Below are positions 48,271 to 57,059 of a stretch of 64,000 nt of DNA, piece by piece. The translations under genes were made by a program, and so were the position numbers. Under the pieces are notes generated by a model. It ran no database searches and was not told where the DNA came from. It saw nothing but the letters and a program-made list of their open reading frames with translations. Within the stretch, counting starts at the first letter, position 1. The number at the start of each line of letters is the position of its first letter. Source of the stretch: Solihabitans fulvus (GTDB lineage: Bacteria; Actinomycetota; Actinomycetes; Mycobacteriales; Pseudonocardiaceae); NCBI RefSeq assembly GCF_008386585.1, contig NZ_VUOB01000041.1:1-64000 (forward strand), in the 5' to 3' direction.

Positions 48271-50292
48271 ATGACCGCGCGCTTTCCGTTCTCCGCAGTC
48301 GTCGGCCATGAGGATCTGCGGCTGGCCCTGCTGCTCAACGCCGTGCATCCCGCGATCGGCGGGGTCCTGGTGCGGGGCGAGAAGGGCACCGCGAAGTCGA
48401 CCGTGGTCCGCGCGCTCGCCGCGCTGCTGCCGCCGCTGGAGGTGGTGGCCGGTTGCCGGTTCGGTTGCGACCCTGCCGCCGAGGACCCGGGCTGCCCGGA
48501 CGGCCCGCACGCCGCCGCGTCGGCGGAGCGGCGGGCCGCGCGGCTGGTCGAGCTGCCCGTCGGCGCCACCGAGGACCGGCTGGTCGGCTCCCTCGACCTC
48601 GAGCGCGCGCTGACCGAGGGCGTGCGGGCGTACCAGCCCGGCCTGCTGGCCGCCGCGCACCGGGGCGTGCTGTACGTCGACGAGGTCAACCTGCTGCACG
48701 ATCACCTGGTCGACCTGCTGCTCGACGCGGCGGCGATGGGCCGGGCGCACGTCGAGCGCGAGGGCGTCTCGGTCTCGCACGCCGCGTCGTTCCTGTTGGT
48801 CGGCACCATGAACCCCGAGGAGGGCGAGCTGCGGCCGCAGCTGCTCGACCGGTTCGGGCTGACCGTCGCCGTGCGGGCGGCCAGGGACGTGCCGACCCGC
48901 GCCGAGGTGATCCGCCGCAGGCTCGCCTACGAGGCCGACCCGGCCGGGTTCGCCTCGGGCTGGACCGAGGCCGACGAGGAGCTGGCCGCCAGGATCGCGA
49001 CCGCGCGGGCCGCGCTGCCCTCGGTGCTCCTGCCGGACGCCGAACTCCGCCGCATCGCGGCGATCTGCGCGGCCTTCGAGGTCGACGGCATGCGCGCGGA
49101 CCTCGTCGTGGCGCGCGCCGCCGTGGCGCACGCGGCGTGGCGCGGTGCGGACGCGGTGACCGAGGACGACGTCGAGGTGGCCGTGCGGCTCGCGCTGCCG
49201 CATCGCCGCCGCCGCGACCCGTTCGACGAGCCGGGGGTCGAGGAGGAGCAGCTCCAGGACGCGTTGCGGCAGGGGGCCGAACACGCCGAGGAGCCCGGCG
49301 GCGACACCGATCCCGACGACGATCCGGACGGACCGGACGACCCGGACGGCCCCGACGGCTCTGGCGGTCCGGACGACCGGAACGGCCAGGACGATGGTCA
49401 ACCGGCGTCCGGGCAGGGCACCTCAGACCAGCCCGACGCGGACTCCTCGGGCTCGGGCTCGGCGGAGCGGCCGCCCGCCGCGCCAGCGCCCGCCTTCCGG
49501 GCCAGGCTGTTACAGGTTCCCGGCGTCGGCGACGGCGCCCCCGGCCGGCGATCCAGGTCGCGGGCCCGCACCGGCCGCGTCGTCCGACCGTCCACTGTGG
49601 ACGGATCGGGACTGCACCTGGTCGGCACGATGGCCGCCGCCGCGCCGCACCAGTCCGCGCGCGGGCGATCCGGCCCCGGCCTGCTGCTGCGCGGGGACGA
49701 CCTGCGGCTGGCCGTCCGCGAGGGCAAGGAGGGCAACCTCGTGCTCTTCGTGGTCGACACCTCGGGGTCGATGGCCGCGCGGCAGCGGATGTCCGCGGTC
49801 AGCGGCGCGGTGCTCTCCCTGCTGCGGGACGCCTACCAGCGCAGGGACAAGGTCGGCGTGGTGACCTTCCGCGGTTCGGCCGCCGAGGTCGCGCTGCCGC
49901 CGACCTCGTCGGTGGACACCGCGGCCGCCCGGTTGCGGCGGCTGCGCACCGGCGGCCGCACCCCGCTCGCGGACGGCCTGCTGCGCACCCGCAGGCTGCT
50001 GGCCACCGAACGGCTGCGGGACCCGCGCCGCCGCCCGCTGGTGGTCGTGCTGACCGACGGGCGGGCGACCGCGAGCGCGGCGGGCGGCGACCCCGTCGCC
50101 GAGGCGCTGCGCGCTGCCGACCTGCTCGCCGCCGACGGTGTCGCCACCGTGGTGGTGGACTGCGAGCACGGCCCGGTGCGGCTCGGCCTGGCCGGCCGGC
50201 TGGCCGGCGCGCTCGCCGCCGCCTGCCTCCGGCTGGAGGAACTGTCCGCAGACCAGGTCGCCGGCGTGGTCCGCGCGGCTCGGGCCGCTTAG
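48271..50292 (+). CDS. magnesium/cobalt chelatase, fused ChlI (AAA+) and ChlD (VWA) subunit
   Basis: The 673-residue protein has an AAA+ domain (residues 1-310) with Walker A VLVRGEKGTAKSTV and Walker B GVLYVDEVNLL. It continues with VGTMNPEEGELRPQLLDRFGL, an acidic Asp/Gly/Pro-rich linker (about 330-400), and a von Willebrand A domain with MIDAS VDTSGSM (about residue 495). This is the BchI-BchD arrangement in one chain. Standing first in a B12 operon, it probably powers CobN as the cobaltochelatase motor instead of separate CobS and CobT. ATG 48271 lies downstream of the riboswitch; a purine-rich GAGGAAGGAA is somewhat distant (about 15 bases), so a nearer upstream GTG (48260) is possible. 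Confidence 0.93.
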   Translation: MTARFPFSAVVGHEDLRLALLLNAVHPAIGGVLVRGEKGTAKSTVVRALAALLPPLEVVAGCRFGCDPAAEDPGCPDGPHAAASAERRAARLVELPVGATEDRLVGSLDLERALTEGVRAYQPGLLAAAHRGVLYVDEVNLLHDHLVDLLLDAAAMGRAHVEREGVSVSHAASFLLVGTMNPEEGELRPQLLDRFGLTVAVRAARDVPTRAEVIRRRLAYEADPAGFASGWTEADEELAARIATARAALPSVLLPDAELRRIAAICAAFEVDGMRADLVVARAAVAHAAWRGADAVTEDDVEVAVRLALPHRRRRDPFDEPGVEEEQLQDALRQGAEHAEEPGGDTDPDDDPDGPDDPDGPDGSGGPDDRNGQDDGQPASGQGTSDQPDADSSGSGSAERPPAAPAPAFRARLLQVPGVGDGAPGRRSRSRARTGRVVRPSTVDGSGLHLVGTMAAAAPHQSARGRSGPGLLLRGDDLRLAVREGKEGNLVLFVVDTSGSMAARQRMSAVSGAVLSLLRDAYQRRDKVGVVTFRGSAAEVALPPTSSVDTAAARLRRLRTGGRTPLADGLLRTRRLLATERLRDPRRRPLVVVLTDGRATASAAGGDPVAEALRAADLLAADGVATVVVDCEHGPVRLGLAGRLAGALAAACLRLEELSADQVAGVVRAARAA

Positions 50293-50311
50293 CTCCGAGG
50301 AGGTCGTCCTT

Positions 50312-50926
50312 ATGCCGCAAGGAAAACCGGCCGTCGTCCCGACCGACGGACTGACCACCAGGCAGCGCCGCAACCGGCCGCTCGTCGTGCTGCACACCGG
50401 CGACATGAAGGGCAAGTCCACGGCAGCGTTCGGGCTCGCCCTGCGCGGCTGGAACCAGGGCTGGTCGATCGGCGTGTTCCAGTTCGTCAAGTCCGCCAAG
50501 TGGAAGGTCGGCGAGGAGTCCGCCTTCCGCGCGCTCGGGCGGCTGCACGAGCAGACCGGCGAGGGCGGCCCGGTCGAGTGGCACAAGATGGGCGAGGGCT
50601 GGTCCTGGACCCGCAAGCAGGGCAGCGAGGAGGACCACGCCGCCGCCGCGCTGGAGGGCTGGCGGGAGATCTCCCGCAGGCTCGCCGACCAGCGGCACGG
50701 CCTGTACGTGCTGGACGAGTTCACCTACCCCATGCACTGGGGCTGGGTGGACGTCGACGAGGTCGTCTCGACGCTGCGCGCCCGCGCTGGCAACCAGCAC
50801 GTGGTGATCACCGGCCGCTACGCGCCAGCCGCGCTGGTGGAGGCCGCCGACCTGGTGGTGGAGATGACGAAGGTCAAGCACCCCATGGACGACGGCCAGA
50901 AGGGCCAGCGGGGGATCGAGTGGTGA
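50312..50926 (+). CDS. cobO: cob(I)yrinic acid a,c-diamide adenosyltransferase
   Basis: The 204-residue CobA/CobO-type ATP:corrinoid adenosyltransferase has the P-loop LHTGDMKGKSTAAFGLALR, the family segment VFQFVKSAKWKVGE, and LYVLDEFTYPMHWGWVD. It attaches the adenosyl group to Co(I). ATG 50312 has GAGGAGG upstream. The TGA overlaps the GTG of cobB (GTGA). Confidence 0.97.
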   Translation: MPQGKPAVVPTDGLTTRQRRNRPLVVLHTGDMKGKSTAAFGLALRGWNQGWSIGVFQFVKSAKWKVGEESAFRALGRLHEQTGEGGPVEWHKMGEGWSWTRKQGSEEDHAAAALEGWREISRRLADQRHGLYVLDEFTYPMHWGWVDVDEVVSTLRARAGNQHVVITGRYAPAALVEAADLVVEMTKVKHPMDDGQKGQRGIEW

Positions 50927-52296
50927 ACCGACTGGTGGTCGCCGCGCCGGCCTCGGGCGCGGGCAAGACCACCGTCGCCACCGGCCTGATGGCCGCGCTG
51001 CGGCGGCTCGGCAGGCGGGTCGCGCCGTTCAAGGTCGGCCCCGACTACATCGACCCCGGTTACCACTCGCTGGCCACCGGGCGACCCGGCCGCAACCTCG
51101 ATCCGGTGCTGGTGGGCGAACACCGGATCCCGGCGCTGTTCGCGCACGGCGCGCGCGACGCGGACATCGCGGTGGTCGAGGGCGTGATGGGCCTGTTCGA
51201 CGGGCGCCTCGACACCGAGGGCATCGGGTCGACCGCGCACGTGGCCCGGCTGCTCGGCGCGCCCGTCGTGCTGGTGGTGGACGGCAGGGGTCAGGGGCGC
51301 AGCCTCGCCGCGCTGCTGCACGGCTTCCGCGGCTACGACCCGAGCGTCCGGCTGGCGGGCGTGGTGTTGAACAAGGTCGGTTCGGAGCGCCACGAACGCG
51401 TGCTGCGGGACGCCTGCGCCGAGGTCGGGCTGGAGGTTTTCGGCGCGCTGCCAAGGGATTCCGCCCTGGAGGTGCCCTCGCGGCACCTCGGCCTGGTCAC
51501 CGCGGCCGAGCACGGCGACCGCGCGGTGCGGGCCGTGGAGGCGATCGCCGACGTGGTCGCGGAGCGGATCGACCTGGCCGCCGTGGCCAGGCTGGCCGCC
51601 GAGGCGCCCGCCCTCACCACACCGCCCTGGGACCCATGCCATGAAGGGTCGCTTCACGGCATCCAGCGTCCTGAAGGGACCCTTCGGGACAGGCCGGTGG
51701 TCGCGGTGGCGGGGGGCTCGGCGTTCACGTTCGGGTACGCCGAGCACGTCGAGCTGCTGCGAGCCGCAGGGGCCGAGGTCGCCGTGCTGGATCCGCTGCG
51801 GGACGAGGCGCTGCCGGAGCGGACGGCGGGGCTGGTGCTGCCGGGCGGGTTTCCCGAGCAGCACGCGGCCGAGCTGTCCGCCAACGAACGGCTGCGGGCC
51901 GCCGTGCGCGCCTTCGCACGGGCGGGCGGGCCCGTGCACGCCGAGTGCGGCGGGCTGCTCTACCTGTGCCGCGAACTCGACGGGCAGCCGATGTGCGGGG
52001 TGCTCGACGCGACGGCGGCGATGTCGGGCCGGCTCACCCTCGGCTATCGGGACGCGGTCGCGCCGGTCGGCTCCGTGCTGCACGCGGCCGGCAGCCGGAT
52101 TACCGGGCACGAGTTCCACCGCACGGTGCTGGATCCCGCGCACGGCCCGCAGCCGGCCTGGCAGTGGCGCGGGCACGACCGCCGCGCCGTCGCCGACGGC
52201 TTCGTGACGGGCGCGGTGCACGCCTCCTACCTGCACACCCACCCGGCGGGCGAGCCCGGCGCGGTGGCCCGATTCGTGGCGAGGTGCGCGGCATGA
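50923..52296 (+). CDS. cobB: hydrogenobyrinic acid/cobyrinic acid a,c-diamide synthase
   Basis: CobB (CbiA) amidates the a and c side chains with Gln and ATP. The 457-residue protein has an N-terminal ATPase domain (APASGAGKTTVATGL, PFKVGPDYIDPGYH, VVEGVMGLFDG) and a C-terminal amidotransferase domain with nucleophile Cys in VHAECGGLLYL and the family end ASYLHTH. The linker between them (about residues 237-258) is encoded by a degenerate palindromic repeat at 51640-51688 that seems to have inserted in frame. The GTG start overlaps the cobO stop, and the ATGA at its end overlaps cobI. Confidence 0.96.
   Translation: MNRLVVAAPASGAGKTTVATGLMAALRRLGRRVAPFKVGPDYIDPGYHSLATGRPGRNLDPVLVGEHRIPALFAHGARDADIAVVEGVMGLFDGRLDTEGIGSTAHVARLLGAPVVLVVDGRGQGRSLAALLHGFRGYDPSVRLAGVVLNKVGSERHERVLRDACAEVGLEVFGALPRDSALEVPSRHLGLVTAAEHGDRAVRAVEAIADVVAERIDLAAVARLAAEAPALTTPPWDPCHEGSLHGIQRPEGTLRDRPVVAVAGGSAFTFGYAEHVELLRAAGAEVAVLDPLRDEALPERTAGLVLPGGFPEQHAAELSANERLRAAVRAFARAGGPVHAECGGLLYLCRELDGQPMCGVLDATAAMSGRLTLGYRDAVAPVGSVLHAAGSRITGHEFHRTVLDPAHGPQPAWQWRGHDRRAVADGFVTGAVHASYLHTHPAGEPGAVARFVARCAA
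51640..51688. repeat. palindromic repeat element inserted in the cobB coding sequence
   Basis: Arms 51640-51660 (CATGAAGGGTCGCTTCACGGC) and 51668-51688 are imperfect inverted copies (about 16 of 21 positions pair) around a 7-base loop. The design resembles the intergenic palindrome at 6655-6703. It adds about 16 codons (CHEGSLHGIQRPEGTLRD region) to the interdomain linker of CobB without breaking the frame. Confidence 0.7.
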
Positions 52297-53042
52297 ACGA
52301 GCCGAGACTGGTCGGCGTCGGCGTCGGCCCCGGCGACCCCGAGCTGCTGACCCTGGCCGGGCTGCGCGAGCTGCGCGGGGCGTCCAGGGTGTTCGTGCCG
52401 GTGCTCGCCCCGGACGAGCAGGGCCGCGCCGAGGCGGTGGTCCGCGCGCACGTCGACGGCGACACCCCGGTGGAGCGCCTGGTCTTCGCGCTGAACGCGC
52501 CGGTGCGCGGGCCGCAGCAGCGGCGGCGGGAACACTGGGACGCGGCGGCCGAACGCGTCGCAGAGCACCTGCGGGCGCGCGGCGGCACGGCCGCGTTCGC
52601 CACCATCGGGGACCCTGCGGTGTACTCGACCTTCGGCTACCTCGCGGCGACCGTGCGCGAGCTGCTGCCGAAGGTGCGGGTCGCCACCGTCCCCGGCATC
52701 ACCGCCATGCAGGCCGCGGCGAGCGCGGCGGGAGTGTCCCTCGTGGAGGGAGCCGAGCAACTTACCGTGGTGCCGGTGACGCGGGACGTGACCGGGCTTC
52801 GGGACGCGCTGACCGGGGGCGGTACGGTCGTCGCCTACAAGGGCGGCCGGCGGCTCGGTGAGCTGCGCGCGGCGATCGCCGCGGCCGGCGCGCTCGACCG
52901 CTCGGTGTACGCCGAGCACCTCGGCACCCCGGACGCGCGGGTCCTGCCACTGTCCGAAGTGGACAGTTCGGAACATTGTGCGCCCTACCTGTCAACCATC
53001 GTCGTACTCCCGCCACGCGGCGGGAGAGGGGAGCAGTTGTGA
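52293..53042 (+). CDS. cobI: precorrin-2 C20-methyltransferase
   Basis: The 249-residue tetrapyrrole methylase has the SAM site GVGVGPGDPELLTLAG at the N-terminus, FATIGDPAVYSTFGYLA, and VPGITAMQAAASAAG. It methylates C20 of precorrin-2 (or its cobalt form) to precorrin-3A. It overlaps both neighbours by a few bases (ATGA with cobB, TGATG with cobM). A near-palindrome CTGTCCGAAGTGGACAG lies inside near its 3' end (52950-52966). Confidence 0.95.
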   Translation: MNEPRLVGVGVGPGDPELLTLAGLRELRGASRVFVPVLAPDEQGRAEAVVRAHVDGDTPVERLVFALNAPVRGPQQRRREHWDAAAERVAEHLRARGGTAAFATIGDPAVYSTFGYLAATVRELLPKVRVATVPGITAMQAAASAAGVSLVEGAEQLTVVPVTRDVTGLRDALTGGGTVVAYKGGRRLGELRAAIAAAGALDRSVYAEHLGTPDARVLPLSEVDSSEHCAPYLSTIVVLPPRGGRGEQL

Positions 53043-54481
53043 TGACTGGCCGGGTCTCGTTCGTGGGCGCTGGTCCCGGTGCCGCCGACCTCATCACGCT
53101 GCGCGGGGCGCGCCGCATCGCCGAGGCCGACATCGTGGTGTGGGCGGCCAGCCTGGTCGACCCCGAGTGCATTCGCGAGCACGCCAGGCCGGACGCCGAG
53201 CTGGTCGACTCATCCAGGGTCACCCACGAGGACGTCCTGGAGATCTACCGCCGCGCCGCCGCGAGCAAGCTGAAGGTGGCCAGGGTGCACTCCGGCGACC
53301 CCGCGCTGTGGGGCGCGGTGCAGGAGCAGTACGACGGCTGCGAGCGGCTCGGCCTCGACGTCGAGATCGTGCCGGGGGTGTCGGCGTTCTCCGCCGCCGC
53401 CGCCGTGGTCGGCCGCGAGCTGACCATCCCCGAGGTCGCCCAGTCGGTGATCCTCACCCGGTTGGAGGGCGGCAAGACGCCCATGCCGGACGGCGAGCAG
53501 ATCCGCGAGTTCGCCAGGCACGGCACCACGATGGCGATCTTCCTGTCCGCCGCGCGCACCGGCCAGCTCGCCGAGGAGCTGCGCGCTGGCGGGTACGCCG
53601 AGGACACCCCGATCGTGGTGGCCTACAAGGTGACCTGGCCGGACGAGCTGGTGCTGCACACCACGCTCGGCGAGCTGGAGGCGACCGTCAAGGAGCACAA
53701 GCTCTGGCGGCACACGCTGTTCCTCGTCGGCCAGGCGCTGCGGGCCGGCGGCACCAGGTCCCGGCTCTACCACGCTGGGCACTTCCACACCTTCCGCAAG
53801 GCCGACCCCGCCGCGCGGCGCGCGCTGCGCGCCGAGACCGCGGGCTCGCGGGCCGAGGCACCGAAGGCCGAGGAGCCCGAGCCGGAGCCGAGGCGCGCGA
53901 AGCCGACCAGGTGGTCGCTGCGGGCCGGCCGCGCCGGGCGGGTCGCCGCGCGCGTCGAGGCAGGGCGGGTCGAGGACGCCGTGGCCGCGCAGGCGGACGC
54001 CACCGCGGCCCAGGACGACGCGGCGGCGCAACCGGCGTCGGCTGCGGCGGCGTGGTCGGCCGTGCACGACTGGCAGGAGACCGCGCGCAACACGCCGAGG
54101 GGCGCCAAGGCGCGGGCGGCCAAGCCAGTGCCGGCCGAGGAGCAGCCCGCGCTGCACCTGGTCGAGAACCCCGCCGCCGAGCCGAAGCCGCTCAACCGGC
54201 CGAGGACGACCGTGGCCGCCGCGGCCACCGCCACCCGGCGCGCGTCGGTGAACGTCAGCGCGCCGGAGCCGGCCGAGCCGGCGCGGCAGGACCGGCCCGA
54301 GACGCTGGAGTCGCCGGAGTCCGCCGAGCAGCCGGCCGCTGCGACCAGGCCCGCCGCGCAGCGGCCGACGGCGCAGAAGTCCTCGGCGCAGAAGCAGACC
54401 GGCCAGAAGCAGACCGTGCAGAAGTCGGCAAAGTCGCGCGCCGGATCGCCGTCGGCGCGGGCGCGAAAGCGCAACGGCTGA
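53042..54481 (+). CDS. cobM: precorrin-4 C11-methyltransferase with a long disordered C-terminal extension
   Basis: The first 250 residues are a normal CobM/CbiF methylase: FVGAGPGAADLITLRG SAM site, VWAASLVDPE, VHSGDPALWGAVQEQ, VPGVSAFSAAAAVVGREL and ILTRLEGGKTPMP. The family ends about here, but this chain runs on for 230 more residues that are rich in Ala, Pro, Glu, Arg and Lys. The run finishes with a Gln/Lys-rich stretch (QKSSAQKQTGQKQTVQKSAK) and RARKRNG. The tail is in frame, without stops, and keeps GC-rich third positions, so it is probably translated. Its role is unknown. The ATG at 53042 overlaps the cobI TGA. Confidence 0.93.
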   Translation: MTGRVSFVGAGPGAADLITLRGARRIAEADIVVWAASLVDPECIREHARPDAELVDSSRVTHEDVLEIYRRAAASKLKVARVHSGDPALWGAVQEQYDGCERLGLDVEIVPGVSAFSAAAAVVGRELTIPEVAQSVILTRLEGGKTPMPDGEQIREFARHGTTMAIFLSAARTGQLAEELRAGGYAEDTPIVVAYKVTWPDELVLHTTLGELEATVKEHKLWRHTLFLVGQALRAGGTRSRLYHAGHFHTFRKADPAARRALRAETAGSRAEAPKAEEPEPEPRRAKPTRWSLRAGRAGRVAARVEAGRVEDAVAAQADATAAQDDAAAQPASAAAAWSAVHDWQETARNTPRGAKARAAKPVPAEEQPALHLVENPAAEPKPLNRPRTTVAAAATATRRASVNVSAPEPAEPARQDRPETLESPESAEQPAAATRPAAQRPTAQKSSAQKQTGQKQTVQKSAKSRAGSPSARARKRNG

Positions 54482-54491
54482 GGGGCGGTCC

Positions 54492-55844
54492 GTGGGCGAG
54501 TCCGATGGGCGTGCCGCCGGTCGATCCGAGTACGGGACGACCGGCGATCAGCCAGTAGTACCAACGGATTCGCTCGGTGACCGGCCCGTCGCAGCAGGCG
54601 ATCTCGGGCCGTCCGACGGGCCGTCCGACGGGCCGTCCGACGGGCCGTCCGACGGGCCGGTCGACCCGCCTGCCGCGCTGCGCGAACCGGACCTGCCGCG
54701 CACGGCCAAGGTCCGGCCGCAGGCGCTGCGCACCGGCTTCACCACGGGCGCGTGCTCGGCGGCGGCGGCCAAGGCCGCGGTGCTCGCGCTGCGCGACCGG
54801 GCCGCGCCGAGCAGCGTGGAGATCGAGTTCCCCTCGGGCAACCGGCACGTGTTCGCCGTGCACTCCTGCACCCTGGACGCGGACAGCGCCACGGCCGTCG
54901 TGGTCAAGGACGCCGGGGACGACCCGGACGTCACGCACGGCGCGCACCTCACCGCGACGGCCAGGTGGCGCGCCGACCACACCGTCGTGCTGGGCGGCGG
55001 CGAGGGCGTCGGCGTGGTGACGAAACCGGGGCTCGGCCTCGACGTCGGCGGTCCCGCGATCAACCCGGTGCCACGGCAGATGATCACGGCCGCGGTCCGC
55101 GAGGCCGCGCCGGACCGCGGTGTCGACGTCACGATCAGCGTGCCCGGCGGCGAGAAGATGGCCTACAAGACGACAAATCGACGCCTCGGCATCATGGGCG
55201 GCATCTCGATCCTGGGCACCACGGGGATCGTGCGGCCGTTCTCCACGGCGTCCTGGCGCGCCAGCGTCGAACAGGCGGTGTCGGTGATGGCCGCGCAGTC
55301 CTGCCCGACCCTCGTGTTGGCCACCGGCGGACGGACCGAGCGCGCCGCGATGACGCTGCTGCCGCACCTGCCCGAGGTGGCCTTCGTCGAGGTCGGCGAC
55401 TTCACCGGGGCCGCGCTGCGGCGCGCCGTCGAGCACGGCATCCCCGAGGTGGTCTTCGTCGGCATGATCGGCAAGCTCACCAAGCTCGCCTCCGGCGTGC
55501 TGATGACGCACTACACGAAGTCCAAGGTGGACACGGACCTGCTGGCGCGGATCACCTCGGCGCACGGCGGCGACCCCGCCGACGCGGCCGAGATCGGCGG
55601 CGCGGTGACCGCGCGGCGCGCGTACGAGGTGTGGGACGGCGCGGGCCTGTTGCGCGAGTGCGGCGACGACCTGTGCGCCAGGGTCGCCGAGGTGCTGGCG
55701 CGGTTCAGCGCGGAATGCGGCCGCCGCCTGCCGGCGAAGGTCGCGATGGTCGACTTCCCGGCGACGGCCGTGGTCGCCGCGACGGAGCCGGAGTGGGTCA
55801 CCGGACCCGACGGGTTCGCTGGGCCCGGCGGGGCCACGCCGTGA
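54492..55844 (+). CDS. cbiD: cobalt-precorrin-5B C1-methyltransferase with repeat-bearing N-terminal extension
   Basis: The CbiD core begins near residue 78 with LRTGFTTGACSAAAAKAAVLAL and continues with GEGVGVVTKPGLGLDVGGPAINPVPRQMI, ISVPGGEKMAYKT, and GGISILGTTGIVRPFS. It transfers a methyl group to C1, the anaerobic-route counterpart of CobF. The first 77 residues are an acidic, disordered extension containing four 12-bp repeats (CCGTCCGACGGG, 54609-54656) that encode PSDGPSDGPSDGPSDG. GTG 54492 has GAGGGG upstream. The TGA overlaps the GTG of the next gene. Confidence 0.93.
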   Translation: MGESDGRAAGRSEYGTTGDQPVVPTDSLGDRPVAAGDLGPSDGPSDGPSDGPSDGPVDPPAALREPDLPRTAKVRPQALRTGFTTGACSAAAAKAAVLALRDRAAPSSVEIEFPSGNRHVFAVHSCTLDADSATAVVVKDAGDDPDVTHGAHLTATARWRADHTVVLGGGEGVGVVTKPGLGLDVGGPAINPVPRQMITAAVREAAPDRGVDVTISVPGGEKMAYKTTNRRLGIMGGISILGTTGIVRPFSTASWRASVEQAVSVMAAQSCPTLVLATGGRTERAAMTLLPHLPEVAFVEVGDFTGAALRRAVEHGIPEVVFVGMIGKLTKLASGVLMTHYTKSKVDTDLLARITSAHGGDPADAAEIGGAVTARRAYEVWDGAGLLRECGDDLCARVAEVLARFSAECGRRLPAKVAMVDFPATAVVAATEPEWVTGPDGFAGPGGATP

Positions 55845-57034
55845 CGGTCGCGGTGATCGGGGTGGACGGGACGAACCTGCCGCCCGGCGCGGCCGACCTG
55901 CTGCGCGCCGCGCGGCTCGTCGTCGGCGGCCGTCGACACCTGGACGCGCACGCCCCGACCGGCACGCGGCGGATCGAACTCGGCGCGCTGGAACCCGCGT
56001 TGGCCGAGTTGGCCGCGTTCGACGGCCCCGCCGTCGTGCTGGCGTCGGGCGATCCCGGTTACTTCGGCATCGTGCGGTCGCTGCGCGAGCGCGGCCTGCC
56101 CGTCGCCGTGCTGCCGGCCGTGTCCAGCGTGCAGCGGCTCGCCGCCGCCGTCGGCCGGTCCTGGGACGACGTCACGGTGGTCAGCGCGCACGGCAGGGAC
56201 CTGCGGCCCGCGCTGAACGTCTGCCGGGCCCGGCCCGCCGTCGCGGTGCTCACCGCGCCGGGCTCAGGGCCGGCCGAGCTGGCCGCCGGGCTGGCCGGCT
56301 GGCGGCGCACCCTGGTGGTGGCCGAGGACTTCGGCGGACCGCACGAACAACTGTCCACAGTGGACCTTGCGGCAGCCGAAGAACGGTCCTGGCGCGAGCC
56401 GAACGTGGTGCTGTGCCTGGCGGATCCGGAGCTCGTGCCGGCGCGGGGCTGGTTCGGCGGCGGCGAACCCGTGCCGCCCGACGGCGGCTGGGCGCTGCCA
56501 GAGGACCAGTTCGCGCACCGCGACGGCATGGTCACCAAGGCCGAGGTGCGGGCGCTCGCGCTGGCGCGGCTCGCGCCCCGGCCTGGCACGCTGGTGTGGG
56601 ACGTCGGGGCGGGCTCCGGCTCGGTGGCCGTGGAGTGCGCCAGGTTCGGCGCGGCCGTCGTCGCGGTCGAGCGGGATCCCGCGCAGTGCGAGCGGATCGG
56701 CGCCAACGCGGCTGCGCACGGGGTCGACGTTCGGGTGGTGCGCGCGCCAGCCCCGGCCGGACTCGCCGGCCTGCCCGGCCCGGACGCGGTGTTCGTCGGC
56801 GGCGGCGGTCCCGACGTCGTGTCCGCCTGCGCGCGGGTCGGCGCGGCGCGCGTCGTGGTGGCGCTCGCCGCCGTCGACCGGGTGCCGCACGCCAGGGACG
56901 CGCTGCGCGAGGCGGGCTACCGGGTCGACGGCTGCCAGCTGTCCTCGGCGCGGTTCGCCGAGCTGCCCGGCGGGGCCACCCGGCTGGCCGCCATCAACCC
57001 GGTCACCCTGCTGTGGGGCGTCCGTAAGCCGTGA
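55841..57034 (+). CDS. cobL: precorrin-6Y C5,15-methyltransferase/decarboxylase (CbiE-CbiT fusion)
   Basis: The 397-residue protein is a two-domain CobL. The CbiE-type methylase (residues 1-210) has GDPGYFGIVRSL and VLPAVSSVQRLAAAVG. The CbiT-type SAM methyltransferase/decarboxylase (residues 225-397) has LVWDVGAGSGSVAVECARFG and DAVFVGGGG. It methylates C5 and C15 and removes the C12 acetate carboxyl. The GTG overlaps the cbiD stop (GTGA). It contains one of the recurring GTCCACAGTGGAC palindromes (56353-56365). Confidence 0.95.
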   Translation: MTVAVIGVDGTNLPPGAADLLRAARLVVGGRRHLDAHAPTGTRRIELGALEPALAELAAFDGPAVVLASGDPGYFGIVRSLRERGLPVAVLPAVSSVQRLAAAVGRSWDDVTVVSAHGRDLRPALNVCRARPAVAVLTAPGSGPAELAAGLAGWRRTLVVAEDFGGPHEQLSTVDLAAAEERSWREPNVVLCLADPELVPARGWFGGGEPVPPDGGWALPEDQFAHRDGMVTKAEVRALALARLAPRPGTLVWDVGAGSGSVAVECARFGAAVVAVERDPAQCERIGANAAAHGVDVRVVRAPAPAGLAGLPGPDAVFVGGGGPDVVSACARVGAARVVVALAAVDRVPHARDALREAGYRVDGCQLSSARFAELPGGATRLAAINPVTLLWGVRKP

Positions 57035-57059
57035 TCCGTTTCCAGGCAAGGAGTTCTCA

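Noticed and set aside
54609..54656. Short regular repeats resembling a CRISPR or minisatellite array
   Set aside because: There are no spacers; the 12-bp units are directly adjacent and in frame within cbiD.
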